A stretch of 64,000 nt of DNA, taken from the NCBI GenBank assembly GCA_964019425.1, contig OZ025786.1, forward strand, positions 1,514,945 to 1,578,944, read 5' to 3'. The translations under genes were made by a program, and so were the position numbers. This document shows, piece by piece, positions 1 to 10,470 of this stretch (position 1 is its first letter; each line of letters starts with the position of its first letter). Origin of the DNA: Flectonema sp. DT1601 (Eukaryota > Euglenozoa > Diplonemea > Diplonemida > Diplonemidae). The notes beneath the pieces are model-generated. The model saw only the letters and a list, made by a program, of their open reading frames with translations, did no database searches and had not been told where the DNA came from.

Positions 1-288
1 TCTCTTTTTAGCAGCACTTACCATGTTTAAAAGTATATCCCTATGCCTAATTTTACAGATCGCACCCTCCCCGATTCCAAAAAATAAAAAATCGAGCAAA
101 AGTAACATATCGTGTAACCTTGCTCAGGCGGTGAGAAAATGGTGTTTTTTGTTCGCAAAAAAAAGGAATGACTGATATATTATTTTCATACACCTTTTGT
201 CAGTACGGAATCTTCTCAAGACTAACGATATCTACTTCCGCCACCACCAACATCACTACCACCATACCTGTCATATATATTTTTTCAT

Positions 289-324
<36 letters not shown>

Positions 325-387
325 ATAAATTTCTTTCAACAGAATATACCACTGTAGGCCAACCCTCAGCAAAAAAAAAAAAAAAAA
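1..387. other. Upstream intergenic DNA
   Basis: No coding region is visible here. A T-run of about 30 lies near 291-320, followed by possible AG acceptors near 341 and 369 and then an 18-nt A-run (371-388) that runs directly into the start codon of the first gene. This fits a trans-splice acceptor region and a short A-rich 5' leader. Confidence 0.6.
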
Positions 388-1155
388 ATGCCATCTTGGG
401 GAAGAAGAACTGCGAGAAATGTCTGGGAAGCGATTCATCACAAAGAACACGGATGGAAATCAACTCATTTTTGGGGTCCACTTGCTAACTGGGCACTCGT
501 AGGTTCAGCTATTTGGGATGCTACCAACTACGGACCAGAAGTTATCTCGTTACCAATGACATCAACCATGTGTGTGTACAGTGCTCTGTTTATGAGATTT
601 GCATACATGGTTCAACCACGTAACTATCTTTTATTAAGTTGTCACGCATTCAATGAAGTAGCACAGCTGTTCCAGTTGTACAGAGGTGTGAATTATAAAT
701 TAGGAAAAGGTGAAGAAATTGCTATTTCTCAAAGTGAGATGCTCGGAGCATTCGTTGCCGTTGCAGCTGGTGGTACTGCATGCAAACTTGCGCCTCAGAT
801 TTCAGCTAAGTTGACAGCTTCCGGAATGAATGAAAGTATAAAGGGATTTATCTTGCATCCAGCAGGACCAATGACTATCTTCTTCTGGGCTCCTACAGCT
901 AAGTGGTTGCTTTCTGTTTCTAACATAGTTGATTACAATAGACCTGTTGAGAAGATATCAACTTCTCAGCAAGTCTCCCTCGCTGCAACTGGTCTAATCT
1001 GGTCTCGTTACAGTATGGTTATCACTCCAGTCAACTATAACTTACTTGTTGTTAACTTTGTGTTAGCGCTCACTTCATTGTATCACATTGGTCGTAAGAT
1101 TGATGCTATGCAACAGGAATCTAACAAGCCTGTCTTGCAGGTAACAGCAGCATAG
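388..1155 (+). CDS. Fused mitochondrial pyruvate carrier, MPC1-MPC2
   Basis: This 255-aa single-exon protein contains both subunits of the mitochondrial pyruvate carrier in tandem. Residues about 25-103 are MPC1-like: STHFWGP at 25-31, then ISLPMT, FMRFAYMVQPRNYLLLSCH (69-86) and the NE-AQL-Q-YRG motif. Residues about 157-238 are MPC2-like: HPAGPMTIFFWAPTAKW (157-173), RPVEKIS, ATGLIWSRYS and VITPVNYNLL-VNF. The usual carrier is a heterodimer of separate MPC1 and MPC2 chains in the inner mitochondrial membrane that imports pyruvate. Each half shows three hydrophobic segments, and the linker (about 104-156) holds one more (about 118-136), so a 3+1+3 layout is possible. The start is fixed by the abutting A-tract and the upstream acceptor. 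The fold assignment is secure. The fused state is seen directly in one open frame, and the linker topology is inference. Confidence 0.95.
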   Translation: MPSWGRRTARNVWEAIHHKEHGWKSTHFWGPLANWALVGSAIWDATNYGPEVISLPMTSTMCVYSALFMRFAYMVQPRNYLLLSCHAFNEVAQLFQLYRGVNYKLGKGEEIAISQSEMLGAFVAVAAGGTACKLAPQISAKLTASGMNESIKGFILHPAGPMTIFFWAPTAKWLLSVSNIVDYNRPVEKISTSQQVSLAATGLIWSRYSMVITPVNYNLLVVNFVLALTSLYHIGRKIDAMQQESNKPVLQVTAA

Positions 1156-3307
1156 TAAAATATTATATTTTCACTACACGCTTTTTTGATTAGTACATAG
1201 TATAGCAAGTAGCGTCTGACCAAACAGTCTGTTTTATGGACAGAAGATGGACGTGAATTGCCTTAAACTTCGGGCAGATACTCTTGGTGTGCTCTATCGC
1301 TCAGTTGACCTGTGTCATCCACTCACCGCTGCTCGTGAAAGCGTTGGTTCCTGTTTCAGTCAACTGCATCCACCATATTCCCAAGGGTTTAGTCAAAAGA
1401 AGTAACTGTGTTGGACTTTTCGATGGTTTTCAGACACTTGTTTGTGTATGAAAAAAATGCAAAACAGAAAAAAAAGAAAAGACAAGGTGGAAAAGAAAAA
1501 AAAAAAAAAAAAAACACGAAAAGAAGAAAAAAAAAACGTTCATACGGCAATTGTCATCATCTAAATGTATTTATCACACTACTCGACTGCCGAACACATT
1601 TTGTGGGCGTTTTTTCGGAAGGTGGGTACTCTTCAATCGATGATGGCAGTTGTTTAGTACAAAAAAAAAAAAAAAAAAACTATTTTTTCCCCAAAATTGG
1701 AATAATTGAATTTAAAAAAAAAAAAAAAAATACTCTCAAAGCTCCGTGATATGTTGTACAGTAAGCGATTCAATGTCGGTAAGTCAAAAAAAGCAATACT
1801 GCAATAAAAACACAAAAAAAAAAGAAAAAAAGAGTAAACAGCAACCCATTCTGTGAAAATGATCATACCTTGGTGCGTTTGTACAGGTTAGCTTGTCGTT
1901 TTTTTTTTTTTTTTTTTTTTTGTCTCTCGAAAAGTAGCAACAGCCTTAAAAGAAAAAGAAGAAAAAAACGTTTTATCCATTCTTTATGTAGGTTTTTATT
2001 TATTTATTTCTGCTCGTCTCGTTTATTCTGATTCTGTGATTGTTAGCTCTGTGGCCCAACACTTCATTCAAATTAAAACATTAAAAAAAAAAAAAAGGTG
2101 TGAAAACTTGTGTATTGCTTTTTTTGCAGGTCCTGAAAAAAAATATCGAAGAAAAATAAAACTTTTTTTTTTTTTTTTTTTTTTTCATTCATTCATTTCT
2201 TTTTCTTTTGTAACCCTCATAATATATCTCTCACGCAAATAATACAGTTGCGGGTAGTCTTCGGGATAACACTTTTTTTCTCTTTTTTTTTCCTCTTGTC
2301 TTCCTATCAAAACTTATCACTTCCTAGTTACCCTCACTTCGTAACCTTAAATTTGAATGTTGGCCTTAACGGGGTCAAGAATGTACTTTTATGGGAGTTT
2401 TTTTTATTATAAATTAGGGAGTTGTATATGTTCTTGTTGGCCTTGTTGAAAAAATTATGATGTTTTTGTTCTAGCCCTCGTTTGCATAGTTAAGCCTATC
2501 TGTGTATTGACAATTTGTACTCTTTTTTTTTTTTTTTCCTTCTTCCCTCCTGCTTTCATTGCTTGGTTAGTGAGTTGAAGTTAAGGGTCCACTTTTGAAA
2601 AAAATTTATAGCTACAACCCTGAACCTGCCAAAATTAATTAACGTTGCGAACAGAAAAAAAAAAAAAAAAAGAAAAAAATAACAGAATAGGGCTTCCACC
2701 CTGACAGTGCGTGCCATGTCTTTTTTTTTTTTTTTTTTCTTCCCCCGTTTTTTTTTCTTCCTCGCTCACCTTCTCAAAGCACTACATCATTGAGCATTGT
2801 TTTCGTGCATTTTATCTGCAATACACCAGTAAAATCAGCAGTGTAGGAACAGCTTATACTTCATCGCATCAAAGCAATTGGTCTTTCTTGTTATTTAGTT
2901 AAGTCTGTTCTTTTGAACTGTCATTTTTCCTGGCTATGCGGTCTTTTTTAGATAAGTTGTAGTAAACTGCTTGCATGCAAAAACAACTAAGTGAATACGA
3001 TAACAAGTTCCTGTGCGATATTTCTTTTGAAATATCAGCAAAGACGGTACTGATCTCACAAAACAGGTGTTTTATTATGGAAGGTCTGGGGATGAAAAGA
3101 ATTGAGGAGGGGGGGGTTTTTAAAAAAAAAAACAAAAAAAAAAAACGAAATTTGTACGAGTTCGTCGTTTTCTTCCCTTATTATAACTTTAGTGAGGTAT
3201 TGCATCATGTTTTTTGTGAGTGTTTTATTATTACTCTTTTATGACAGGTATCTTTATTGTTTTAATGGTACAACGTTATTTTTTTTTATTATCATCAGAA
3301 ACACAAC
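1156..3307. other. Gene-poor intergenic DNA
   Basis: About 2.1 kb of mostly low-complexity DNA with many A and T runs of 10-24 nt. The open frames here are mostly lysine or phenylalanine runs and are not credible genes. The piece at about 1200-1430 has more balanced composition and holds one 52-codon frame (listed separately). The last bases, with T-run and TCATCAG at about 3290-3299, look like the acceptor of the next gene. Confidence 0.6.
1247..1405 (+). CDS. Possible small ORF, 52 aa
   Basis: An ATG-to-TAA frame of 52 codons in the only compositionally balanced part of this intergenic region. The predicted peptide has mixed composition (motifs such as VLYRSVDLCHPLTAARES) rather than the lysine or phenylalanine runs of neighbouring frames. 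No domain is recognisable. It could equally be 3' UTR of the carrier gene or a non-coding RNA. It is included only because the composition stands out. Confidence 0.15.
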   Translation: MDVNCLKLRADTLGVLYRSVDLCHPLTAARESVGSCFSQLHPPYSQGFSQKK

Positions 3308-5192
3308 ATGTTTGGGGATCCACTGGATGATGATGACTTCAACGATGTCGAAGACACAGTTCCGTGTCTGAAATATTGTACTAAAAAAATGATTGAATTT
3401 GAGTTGACAGGACCTGCAAAAAGCTCCTCAAATAAAAAGTCACACATCCCACTAAATGCTTTAAATTGTGATAAGTCTCTTGCCTTCTGGTCAGAAGTAG
3501 AAAATTGTCCATGGTGGGGGAGTAAGTTAAAAACATCGTTTGTTTCATTAATCGTTGTGCATGCAGCTCATGAGAAGGCAGGTCGGAGCTCTGGTGAACT
3601 TATTGATATCGTTGTCGATTTACTTTTTGATGATATTGTTATGTGGAGCAGTCCATCAATGTCAGCGGGATATGATAAATATAATCCTTGCGACTCTCTT
3701 CAGATATTCGCTCCAAAAATAAGAACATCAGAGATTAGAGTCCGACGTCGTTCTCGCGGCTCTCTCGGTCTTCGCTATGTTCAACTCTTCATCATTCCGG
3801 ATTCAAAATATGCGTTATCAAAAAATATTCTCACTATCGATAAGTACGCTGTACCACAGCCATTTTCGTTGTCAGAACTAGCCAACTCAACTGCTTATGC
3901 TAATCTATTTACCTCGTCTGCTGGAAATTATTTAACTCATCAAGAATCTTTTGTCAGTGATGAACACGCTCAGGAGGGAATAAACCTGGTTCATCACATA
4001 CTCGGAGTTTGGGATGAAAAAACTTGCTCATTTGATCATGGTAAACACACAGAAACAGTGTTGTTAGTGACGTTGTCGGTGTTGGAGAGCGCGAAGGCAA
4101 TTTTTCAACAGGAAAAGAGATTGGTCGACGTTTTGGGACCTTGTTATGTTTTCGGTGATATTCACGGAAATTTTCAAGACCTGCGATACTTTATGAGTAA
4201 TCTAGTCCCATTTAAACACATAAAATACTCTTCCAGTAATTTTCTATTCCTCGGAGACTACGTCGATCGAGGACCACATGACGTTGAGTGTCTCGCCTAT
4301 CTCTGTGCCTTAAAACTGCAAGCACCAAATAAAATATTCTTACTACGGGGGAATCACGAAGACCGAAGACAGAACTGCCGGCTAGACGAATCCTTCTACA
4401 ATCACGCTATCTCTTTATTTGGTGAAAAGGGAGGTATACAACTCTGGGAAAAAGCAAACGAACTTTTCGACTGTCTCCCTCTGTGTGCTGTAATTGATAA
4501 CAAGATTTTCTGTACACACGGTGGGATCCCTCGTATGCCTGTGGGAGATCATGGCATACAAATGCGTATCCGCGATTTTCTTTCTACTGTTCAGGCTCCA
4601 CTACAATTGGTATGATTATCTTTTGTGAAAAAAAAAAAGAGTCCTCGGAAAACTTCGCTTTTTACTTTCTTAGTCACACTTTTGTTTTGTTTGTGTGCAA
4701 ACCGGTAGATAAAAGAATAGGTTAGTTTTACTGACACAATTCTCTTTCTACCGAACAATGGGTTTTGTAGGTACAAAATAATAATAAATCAGCGAACTGA
4801 TGACAGTAACGATGTGATGAGAGTCGCAACAGACTTATTATGGGCAGATCCTGGTAAGGGTGATGGCTTTGCAATAAATGAAGCTCGGGGTTGCTCCACA
4901 ACATTTGGACAAAAGGCTGTTGAGGTATGACTTTGTCTATACTATTAAAACTCACAACAAATAAATAAACAAACAAAAATAGGATTTCCTAAAAGTAAAT
5001 GGATTTGACTTTCTACTAAGAGCTCATCAGTTCTTCGCTTTCGGTGTCAACATAGCAAAGGGTGGTAAGGTAATTACTTTATTTACAAGTAGTAACTACT
5101 GTGACAACCATTCTTGTGCTGGATGTGCTTTGGTTGGTACCGACAACAAAATATTGTTGCTCATGAAAGAGCAGTCGGTTCAGGATACATAG
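3308..5192 (+). CDS. PPP-family Ser/Thr protein phosphatase with long N-terminal extension
   Basis: Exons 3308-4609, 4793-4924 and 4983-5192 join in frame to give 547 aa. The last ~270 residues form a PP1/PP2A-type metallophosphatase that removes phosphate from Ser/Thr. Metal-site motifs are intact: GDIHGN (about 283), GDYVDRG, LLRGNHED and THGG. After the splice come DLLWADP, RAHQFF and an ITLFTSSNYC variant of the family's LFSAPNYC loop. Intron 1 (4610-4792) starts GTATG and ends AATCAG; an acceptor at 4770 would shift the frame, so 4792 is chosen. Intron 2 (4925-4982) is 58 nt. The N-terminal ~275 residues match nothing I recognise. The start follows a T-rich TCATCAG acceptor at 3299. An inhibitor-2 gene lies 41 kb downstream, but a direct partnership is only a guess. 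Confidence 0.88.
4636..4778 (-). repeat. Dispersed intronic element R1, copy 1 (inverted relative to copy 2)
   Basis: Most of phosphatase intron 1 is a near reverse complement of most of the first intron of the JmjC gene (49609-49762). Shared blocks include CTTTCTACCGAACAATGGG near 4746 against CCCATTGTTCGGTAGAAAG at 49622, and an ACCGGT segment with the adjoining GTGTG and ACAAACAAAA stretches. One end carries a homopolymer (A here, T in the other copy). No coding capacity and no clear terminal inverted repeats are visible. Both copies lie wholly inside introns. Confidence 0.85.
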
Positions 5193-5999
5193 GATCAATG
5201 TATTCATTTGATGATAACAAAAAAAAAAAAGATGAAATAATTTTATATTTGAGAAACGATTCTCTAAACCTGATTATTTCTGTTTTCTGGGAAAGTTGCA
5301 AACCTTGCCCCCAGGTGAACGCGCTGTTACGTTAGAGCTTATTTCAGAGGAAAAAAAAAAAAAAAAAAAAAAAACTCTCAAAATAAACTATTCCTGCACG
5401 TCAGAAATACTTTTAATTCTTTTTTTAATTCGCCTTTCCAGATGTATCCCGCTCTCTCTTACTGGACGGTTTATTCTATGAGTCTATGTGTTAAGATGGT
5501 AGTACCATTTGTTTAGGATACAACTCTCTCTTTGATGAATATTGTGCTGCAGGTCTTTGTTGATTTAATCGGTTTTTTGATTTTAGCTGCATTCAAACTA
5601 CTACTGAGTGTTTTAAATCCTCTCTATGACTCTATGTGTTAATATTAGGTAGTACCATTTGTTTAGGATACAACTCTCTTTGATGGATATTGTGCTGCAG
5701 GTCTTGTTGGTTTAATCGGTTTTTTGATTTTTAGCTGCTCTATCAAAACAACTGCGCTAGTCTTCCTAATTATTCTATTTTTCTTGCTGTTGCTTGTTGC
5801 CTTCTTTTTTTCTCTCTGCAATTTTCTTCAACAAAAAAAAAAAAAAAAAAAAAAACATCGATTCGTTTCATTCCAATATGAAAACGTGTAACAAACTATA
5901 ATAAAATCGAAAGTCTTAATTTTTTTTTTGTTAGTAGCAAAACAACTATGCGAATAATGTGATGATAAAAAGTGTGAATTATATAAAAAAAAGGAGTTA
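5193..5999. other. Intergenic DNA between phosphatase and PLC
   Basis: No gene is visible. The region holds A-runs of about 23 nt, a two-copy tandem repeat (listed separately) and, near 5920-5934, a T-run ending in TTAG that could be the acceptor for the phospholipase gene, leaving a leader of about 65 nt. Confidence 0.55.
5476..5745 (+). repeat. Two-copy tandem repeat, period about 148 bp
   Basis: Two direct copies begin at about 5476 and 5624. Both contain TCTATGTGTTAA, GTAGTACCATTTGTTTAGG, GATACAACTCTC, ATTGTGCTGCAGGTCTT and TTTAATCGGTTTTTTGATT, with small indels between them. No open frame spans the unit. It could be an ordinary segmental duplication in a 3' UTR; a small structured RNA is possible but nothing specific supports it. 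Confidence 0.85.
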
Positions 6000-8900
6000 A
6001 TGTTTTTCGGGAATAGCGATGAATTGCCTGACAGGGACTTATCCGCAGGTTTGTTGGATGCGGCTTTCTTAAAAGAATTGGAAGACGGAATCAATGACGG
6101 AACATCACGGTCTGCGAAATCAACGCCGCTATCAACGCCATCACAAAGAATGACAACGGGGTTTGACTTAGATATACTTAACGACATGAGTCCTAAGCTT
6201 CAAGATGACCACCGAGCAGTTAATTTCACAAGCGAGTCACCAACTCGATCAACGAACTCTATTCAGGCACAATCACACCAACAGCTTGTCGCTACTTGGA
6301 AAACATCTTGCGGACAATTCGTGGATATATTTCCTTCTTTTGGAATGCCATTGTGCGCAAAGTTTTCAACAGGTGAAAGGAAACCGTTACCTCCTGCGAG
6401 ACCAATTTTAACTGAAGGAGGAATAATAAAAATGATGGGAGCTGTGGTGACATCTCTATCTGACGATAACGTGATCTGGAGCGACGGAGATGTATGGAAA
6501 CGACATCGAGAAGAGTCGAATCTGTCATTCTCAAATACCAGTAGAACATCATTAAACGAAATGATGGATCGAACCTTTGGAAATTTGGCTATGCTTGAAC
6601 CAGTACATCCAATGACGTTCGTCGCGTCTGATGCAGAACAAGAAGAAAACCCGTTTGAAACAAATTCACAACATGTATGGGAAGCACCACCGACAATCCA
6701 AAGAGACACCGCTCTTGAAAAGTCATGTTTTGCCAGGATGCTTGAAGCCTTAAAGGGATGTTGTGGTATCAGCAAGTCACTTGACACTTATCAAATAAGA
6801 GATCTTAATCCAGAACACACATTGCTTATTGACACACCTCAATTAGAGATGTGTGTTAAAAAAGCTCGTAACGTATTGCAAACAACTACAAAAACTTGCA
6901 ACACAAAGCATTGTGCACAGCAACTTGCAGCAACTCTTTGTTTGGCGTTGGATACATACTGTCCTGGATATGCAGCAGGACATCGTTTTGATTTGTTGCT
7001 TGCTGCATGTCCGGAAGATAGTAATATTATGTATTCAGTTTTAAGACAATTTGCTGCCGAACACCGAAATAGATGTCCGAGTGTCCAAGGGTTTAAAAAA
7101 TCAAAAGTTAAGATAGTTGAACTGTGGTGGTCTGTCGATGCTGATTGCAGTGGAACACTCGACCTTGAAGAAATCATATCATTAATGGAAGTGTTAAATG
7201 CGAAGGTTCCAAAGTCAAGAATAAAACAAACATTCACACAGTTTGATGAAGACTGTAATGGATCTTTAGATTTTTTTGAATTTATTGAAATGTATCAGTT
7301 CATGCTTAGGAGAATGGAGCTTCGTGTGGTTTACAAAACATATTTTACTAAACCTCGAGAATCAAATAAAGAACACACTACCTATGATAGTTTACGTAAT
7401 TTCTTTTCAACTGAACAAAAACAACCAGAACCGACACTAACTGAGCTCAGAGGGTTAGTCAACGACTGGTCTCAGTCTGATGAATACGAAGTGGGATGGC
7501 TTGATCTTCAGTCCTTCACTCAATATGTTCTTTCAACTGAAAACACATGGTGGGATCCAGCGAAGAGTGTGACATACCAAGACATGAATAGACCTTTATC
7601 ACATTATTATATTTATTCATCTCATAATACTTACTTAGTAGGCAATCAAGTTGGTGATGGTTCCAGTACCAGAATGTATAGATTTGCACTTCGACAAGGA
7701 ATTCGTTGCGTTGAAATTGACTGTCATGATTCTAAGGATAATCCCCCGATACCAGTAGTTACTCATGGCGGTGCTATGTGTTCTGTTGTTACTTTTGAGG
7801 ATGTAATTAAAACTATTGTGGTTCATGCATTCTCAACGTCGCCGTATCCCGTCATCATTTCCCTTGAAAATCACTGTTCTGCTAGTGTTCAGCTTCAGAT
7901 GGTTGACATTATAAAGGAACATTTGTCAGATTATATTGGGCCTTCATTTAATGACATGACTTGTACGGATCCGTCCTTCACTCCAAACGCTCTTAAGAGA
8001 AAAATTTTGTTGAGGGGGAAAACGAAAGTTACTATACCGCAGTTGCAGCAATATGTATGATACGAAACACTGTTGTTGTTTTTTTTTCACTTGAAAAAAA
8101 AAAAATAAATAAATAAAACAGCTTTCATTTGTATCTAGTAAGATTGGCGCAGCAAATGCTAAATGTTCTGAAATTAAATATTTACCAAGGTTTGTATTTT
8201 TTTTTTTTTTTTATTTTTTTTGCAGTTAAGAAGTATTGTAAGCACACGTAAACCTCCTTTAGCTTTATCAGTTTAAATCGGTTCACGGTTTTCGTGACAC
8301 AATCAAGACATCAACAAGTGTTATATTTACTATTTTCTGTATAGTTTTAAGATAAAACCTTTAATCTTTTATTTATTTTTTATTTTATAAAATCAATAAA
8401 AAATCAACAGCTGTGACAACCAAAAATTATACGGACTTTCGACAAAGAAGAAAGCTGAGATTATGGAACTAACAAAAGGACAACTGATCAGAGGCTATCC
8501 TGTTGCTGACGTCCGCGGTATGCTTTCAGCAAATTATCATAAAGATAGAATATGGAATATGTTTGCTGCTGGTGTACAAGTATGCGCTATGAATATTCAA
8601 ACAAGCGACTCAGCAATGACTTCCGTTGCGGCAAAGTTTGCAGAAAATGGAAATTGCGGTTATATTTTGAAACCTACTTATTTGTGTGAGAAATATATGG
8701 AAGCTCCATGTCGTGTAACCAGCAAGTTAAAGATCTCAATTATAAGTGGTGGGAATATCCCGAAACCAAATCGAAGAGAAGTAGGAGAAATAGTCGATCC
8801 TTTCGTCACGGTTGGTATATTCGGTTCTCCTGACGACACTAAAAAAGAACGAACAACTCATATTGAAGACAACGGTTTTGATCCTTGTTGGAACGAAACC

Positions 8901-9104
8901 TTTTATTTTGAACTAACACAACCGGAAGTCGCATTGCTTACTCTTCAAGTGCATGATTATGATATTCACACTACAACATTGTTAGCAGAGGCTTCTTGTC
9001 CTTTTAGTTGTCTTCGTCAAGGTTATCGAAGTGTACCTTTGCGAGATCCCACCACTCGCCCAATTACTGATAGTTTCTTGCTTATTAAAGTTGCTATCAT
9101 ATAA
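6000..9104 (+). CDS. Phosphoinositide-specific phospholipase C (EF-hand, X, Y, C2)
   Basis: Exons 6000-8054, 8122-8189 and 8411-9104 join in frame to about 938 aa. The enzyme class cleaves PIP2 to IP3 and diacylglycerol. Two EF-hand loops (DADCSGTLDLEE, DEDCNGSLDFFE) lie at about 380-430. The X domain carries the first catalytic His in YSSHNTYL, then VEIDCHD and the second His in THGGAMCS. Exon 2 begins the Y domain, which continues in exon 3 (GYPVADVRG, NCGYILKP). A C-terminal C2 domain has LKISIISGGNIP and DPFVTVGIFG. The first ~250 residues contain no clear PH domain. Introns are GTATGA...AAACAG (67 nt) and GTTTGT...CAACAG (221 nt), the second holding repeat R2. The start is the first in-frame ATG after a TTAG acceptor at 5934. 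Confidence 0.93.
8240..8351 (+). repeat. Dispersed repeat R2, copy 1 (in PLC intron 2)
   Basis: This stretch shares GCTTTATCAGTTTAA, TCGGTTCACGGTTTTCG, TGACACAA and CAACAAGTGTTAT with 33309-33410. It occupies most of the second PLC intron and has no coding capacity. The other copy lies between genes and is interrupted by a piggyBac element. Confidence 0.85.
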
Positions 9105-9740
9105 GAGGAATGAGTGCTCATTCGTTATTATTATTTGTTAGTTTCTGGATTTCGTTCCTTCAGAAGAAAGATTTTATATATTTTTTTTTTAGTTTTTTTT
9201 TTTTTTTTTGCTCCGTGTTGTGCAATAGCCTTTTTAGAGACTTGTCGTTGGGATTTCCGAGATGATTTCACGGAAGCATTTAGTTATTGAAGAAAATCGA
9301 CTTCACTGTCTTACGGGTTGCAAAGATCACAGTGACCGTCCTCAACGTCAAGTCACCTTTTAACTATTTTTATTTATGCATGTCCATTTTTTTTTTTTTT
9401 TTTTTGCTGTCTCTTATTTTTTTTTGTAAAAAGTACTAGTGCGTTTTTTTTGCCAGATATTATGATAAATAAAAAAAAAAAAATTAAAATTATTAAAAAA
9501 AAAAGTATTAAGCAGTATTAAGGTATTCCCGGTTTGCTTAACTGCTACTCGGTGGCCTTGTCTTATTATTCCATTGTTTTTGCAAATGGTGATCGCTCTA
9601 TGTTAAAGAGACGGACATTTGGATCATAACCTGCTATCTTTTTTTTCAGGAAAAAAAAAAAAAAAAAAAAGTTTCCCAGTTTTTTTCCTAGTTAATTTTT
9701 TTTTTTTTTTTTTTTTCCCCCCCTTGTTTTCTGGTCTAGT

Positions 9741-9950
9741 GAATTACCAGATTCGACAACGTTTTCTGGTCAATAAGACAAAAAATATAGTTATCTCTTT
9801 ATATTTTTTCTTTTTATTTTCTCTTTTTTCTAAAAGTAATTTTCTTTGATTAACAACTACAAATATTTTTCAGTCAAGTACTTGATATTAATTTTGTTTT
9901 CTTTAATATCTAAAGTTGTTACTGTTTTTACATTGTCAAAGTTTCACCCC
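9741..9950 (+). repeat. Dispersed repeat R3, copy 1
   Basis: It is shared with 28919-29118. Common blocks are GAATTACCAGATTCG, TTCTGGTCAATAAGACAA, TTTTCTTTGATTAACAAC, TTTTTCAGTC, GATATTAATTTT and TTGTCAAAGTTT. Copies differ mainly in homopolymer lengths. No coding capacity and no terminal repeats are apparent. Confidence 0.85.
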
Positions 9951-10377
9951 CTTTCTTTTCTTCGTTCGGCAGTGGGCACATTGATCGACCACATCAATTC
10001 GCGACAAACGATTGGAAAATATTGCCAAAAAAAAAAAAAAAAATTGTACTCTCCTTCTGGTTTCAAGTTACTGTAGATAATAATAATACTATCGAGTTAA
10101 CTTCTAAGTGTGGAATTAAATTTTATTTGAAAACCAACTGTCGGGTTTTTTTTTCTTTTTTTTCTTTTTTTTTTTTTTTCTTCTTTTTTTACATATGACA
10201 ACCAGTTTTTTAAAACTTATTTTAGTACTACTGTTCTACCATGTCTTGTGTCGAAACTACATAAATAATTCTCTTAAGGATGAGTTCAATCTGTTACTTT
10301 AGTATTCGGCACTCTCAAAGAGTAACCAAAATACTTGGTAGTCTGATGGAGCTTGCTAGCTAACTAGCTTATTTTAC

Positions 10378-10470
10378 GTATTCCACGGTGTATTATGGAA
10401 CAGCAGAACAATGTGTTTTTATATTTTAATTTAGTGCACTTTTTTTATAATAAACTCATATTCTAACTGC
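10378..10470 (+). repeat. Dispersed repeat R5, copy 1
   Basis: It shares ATGGAACAGCAGAACAATGT and AATAAACTCATATTCTAAC with 35944-36090, and the ATGGAACAGCAG core with 39471-39570. No function is apparent. Confidence 0.8.

Noticed and set aside
1408-3244. Open frames rich in lysine or phenylalanine
   Set aside because: They are made almost entirely of translated A or T runs and have no domain, splice or leader context.
4771-4792. Earlier acceptor TTTTGTAG at 4770 for phosphatase intron 1
   Set aside because: It shifts the frame to an immediate stop; AATCAG at 4792 restores the phosphatase frame.
6263-6787. 174-aa minus-strand frame
   Set aside because: Lies opposite the PLC first exon, which has better domain and codon support.
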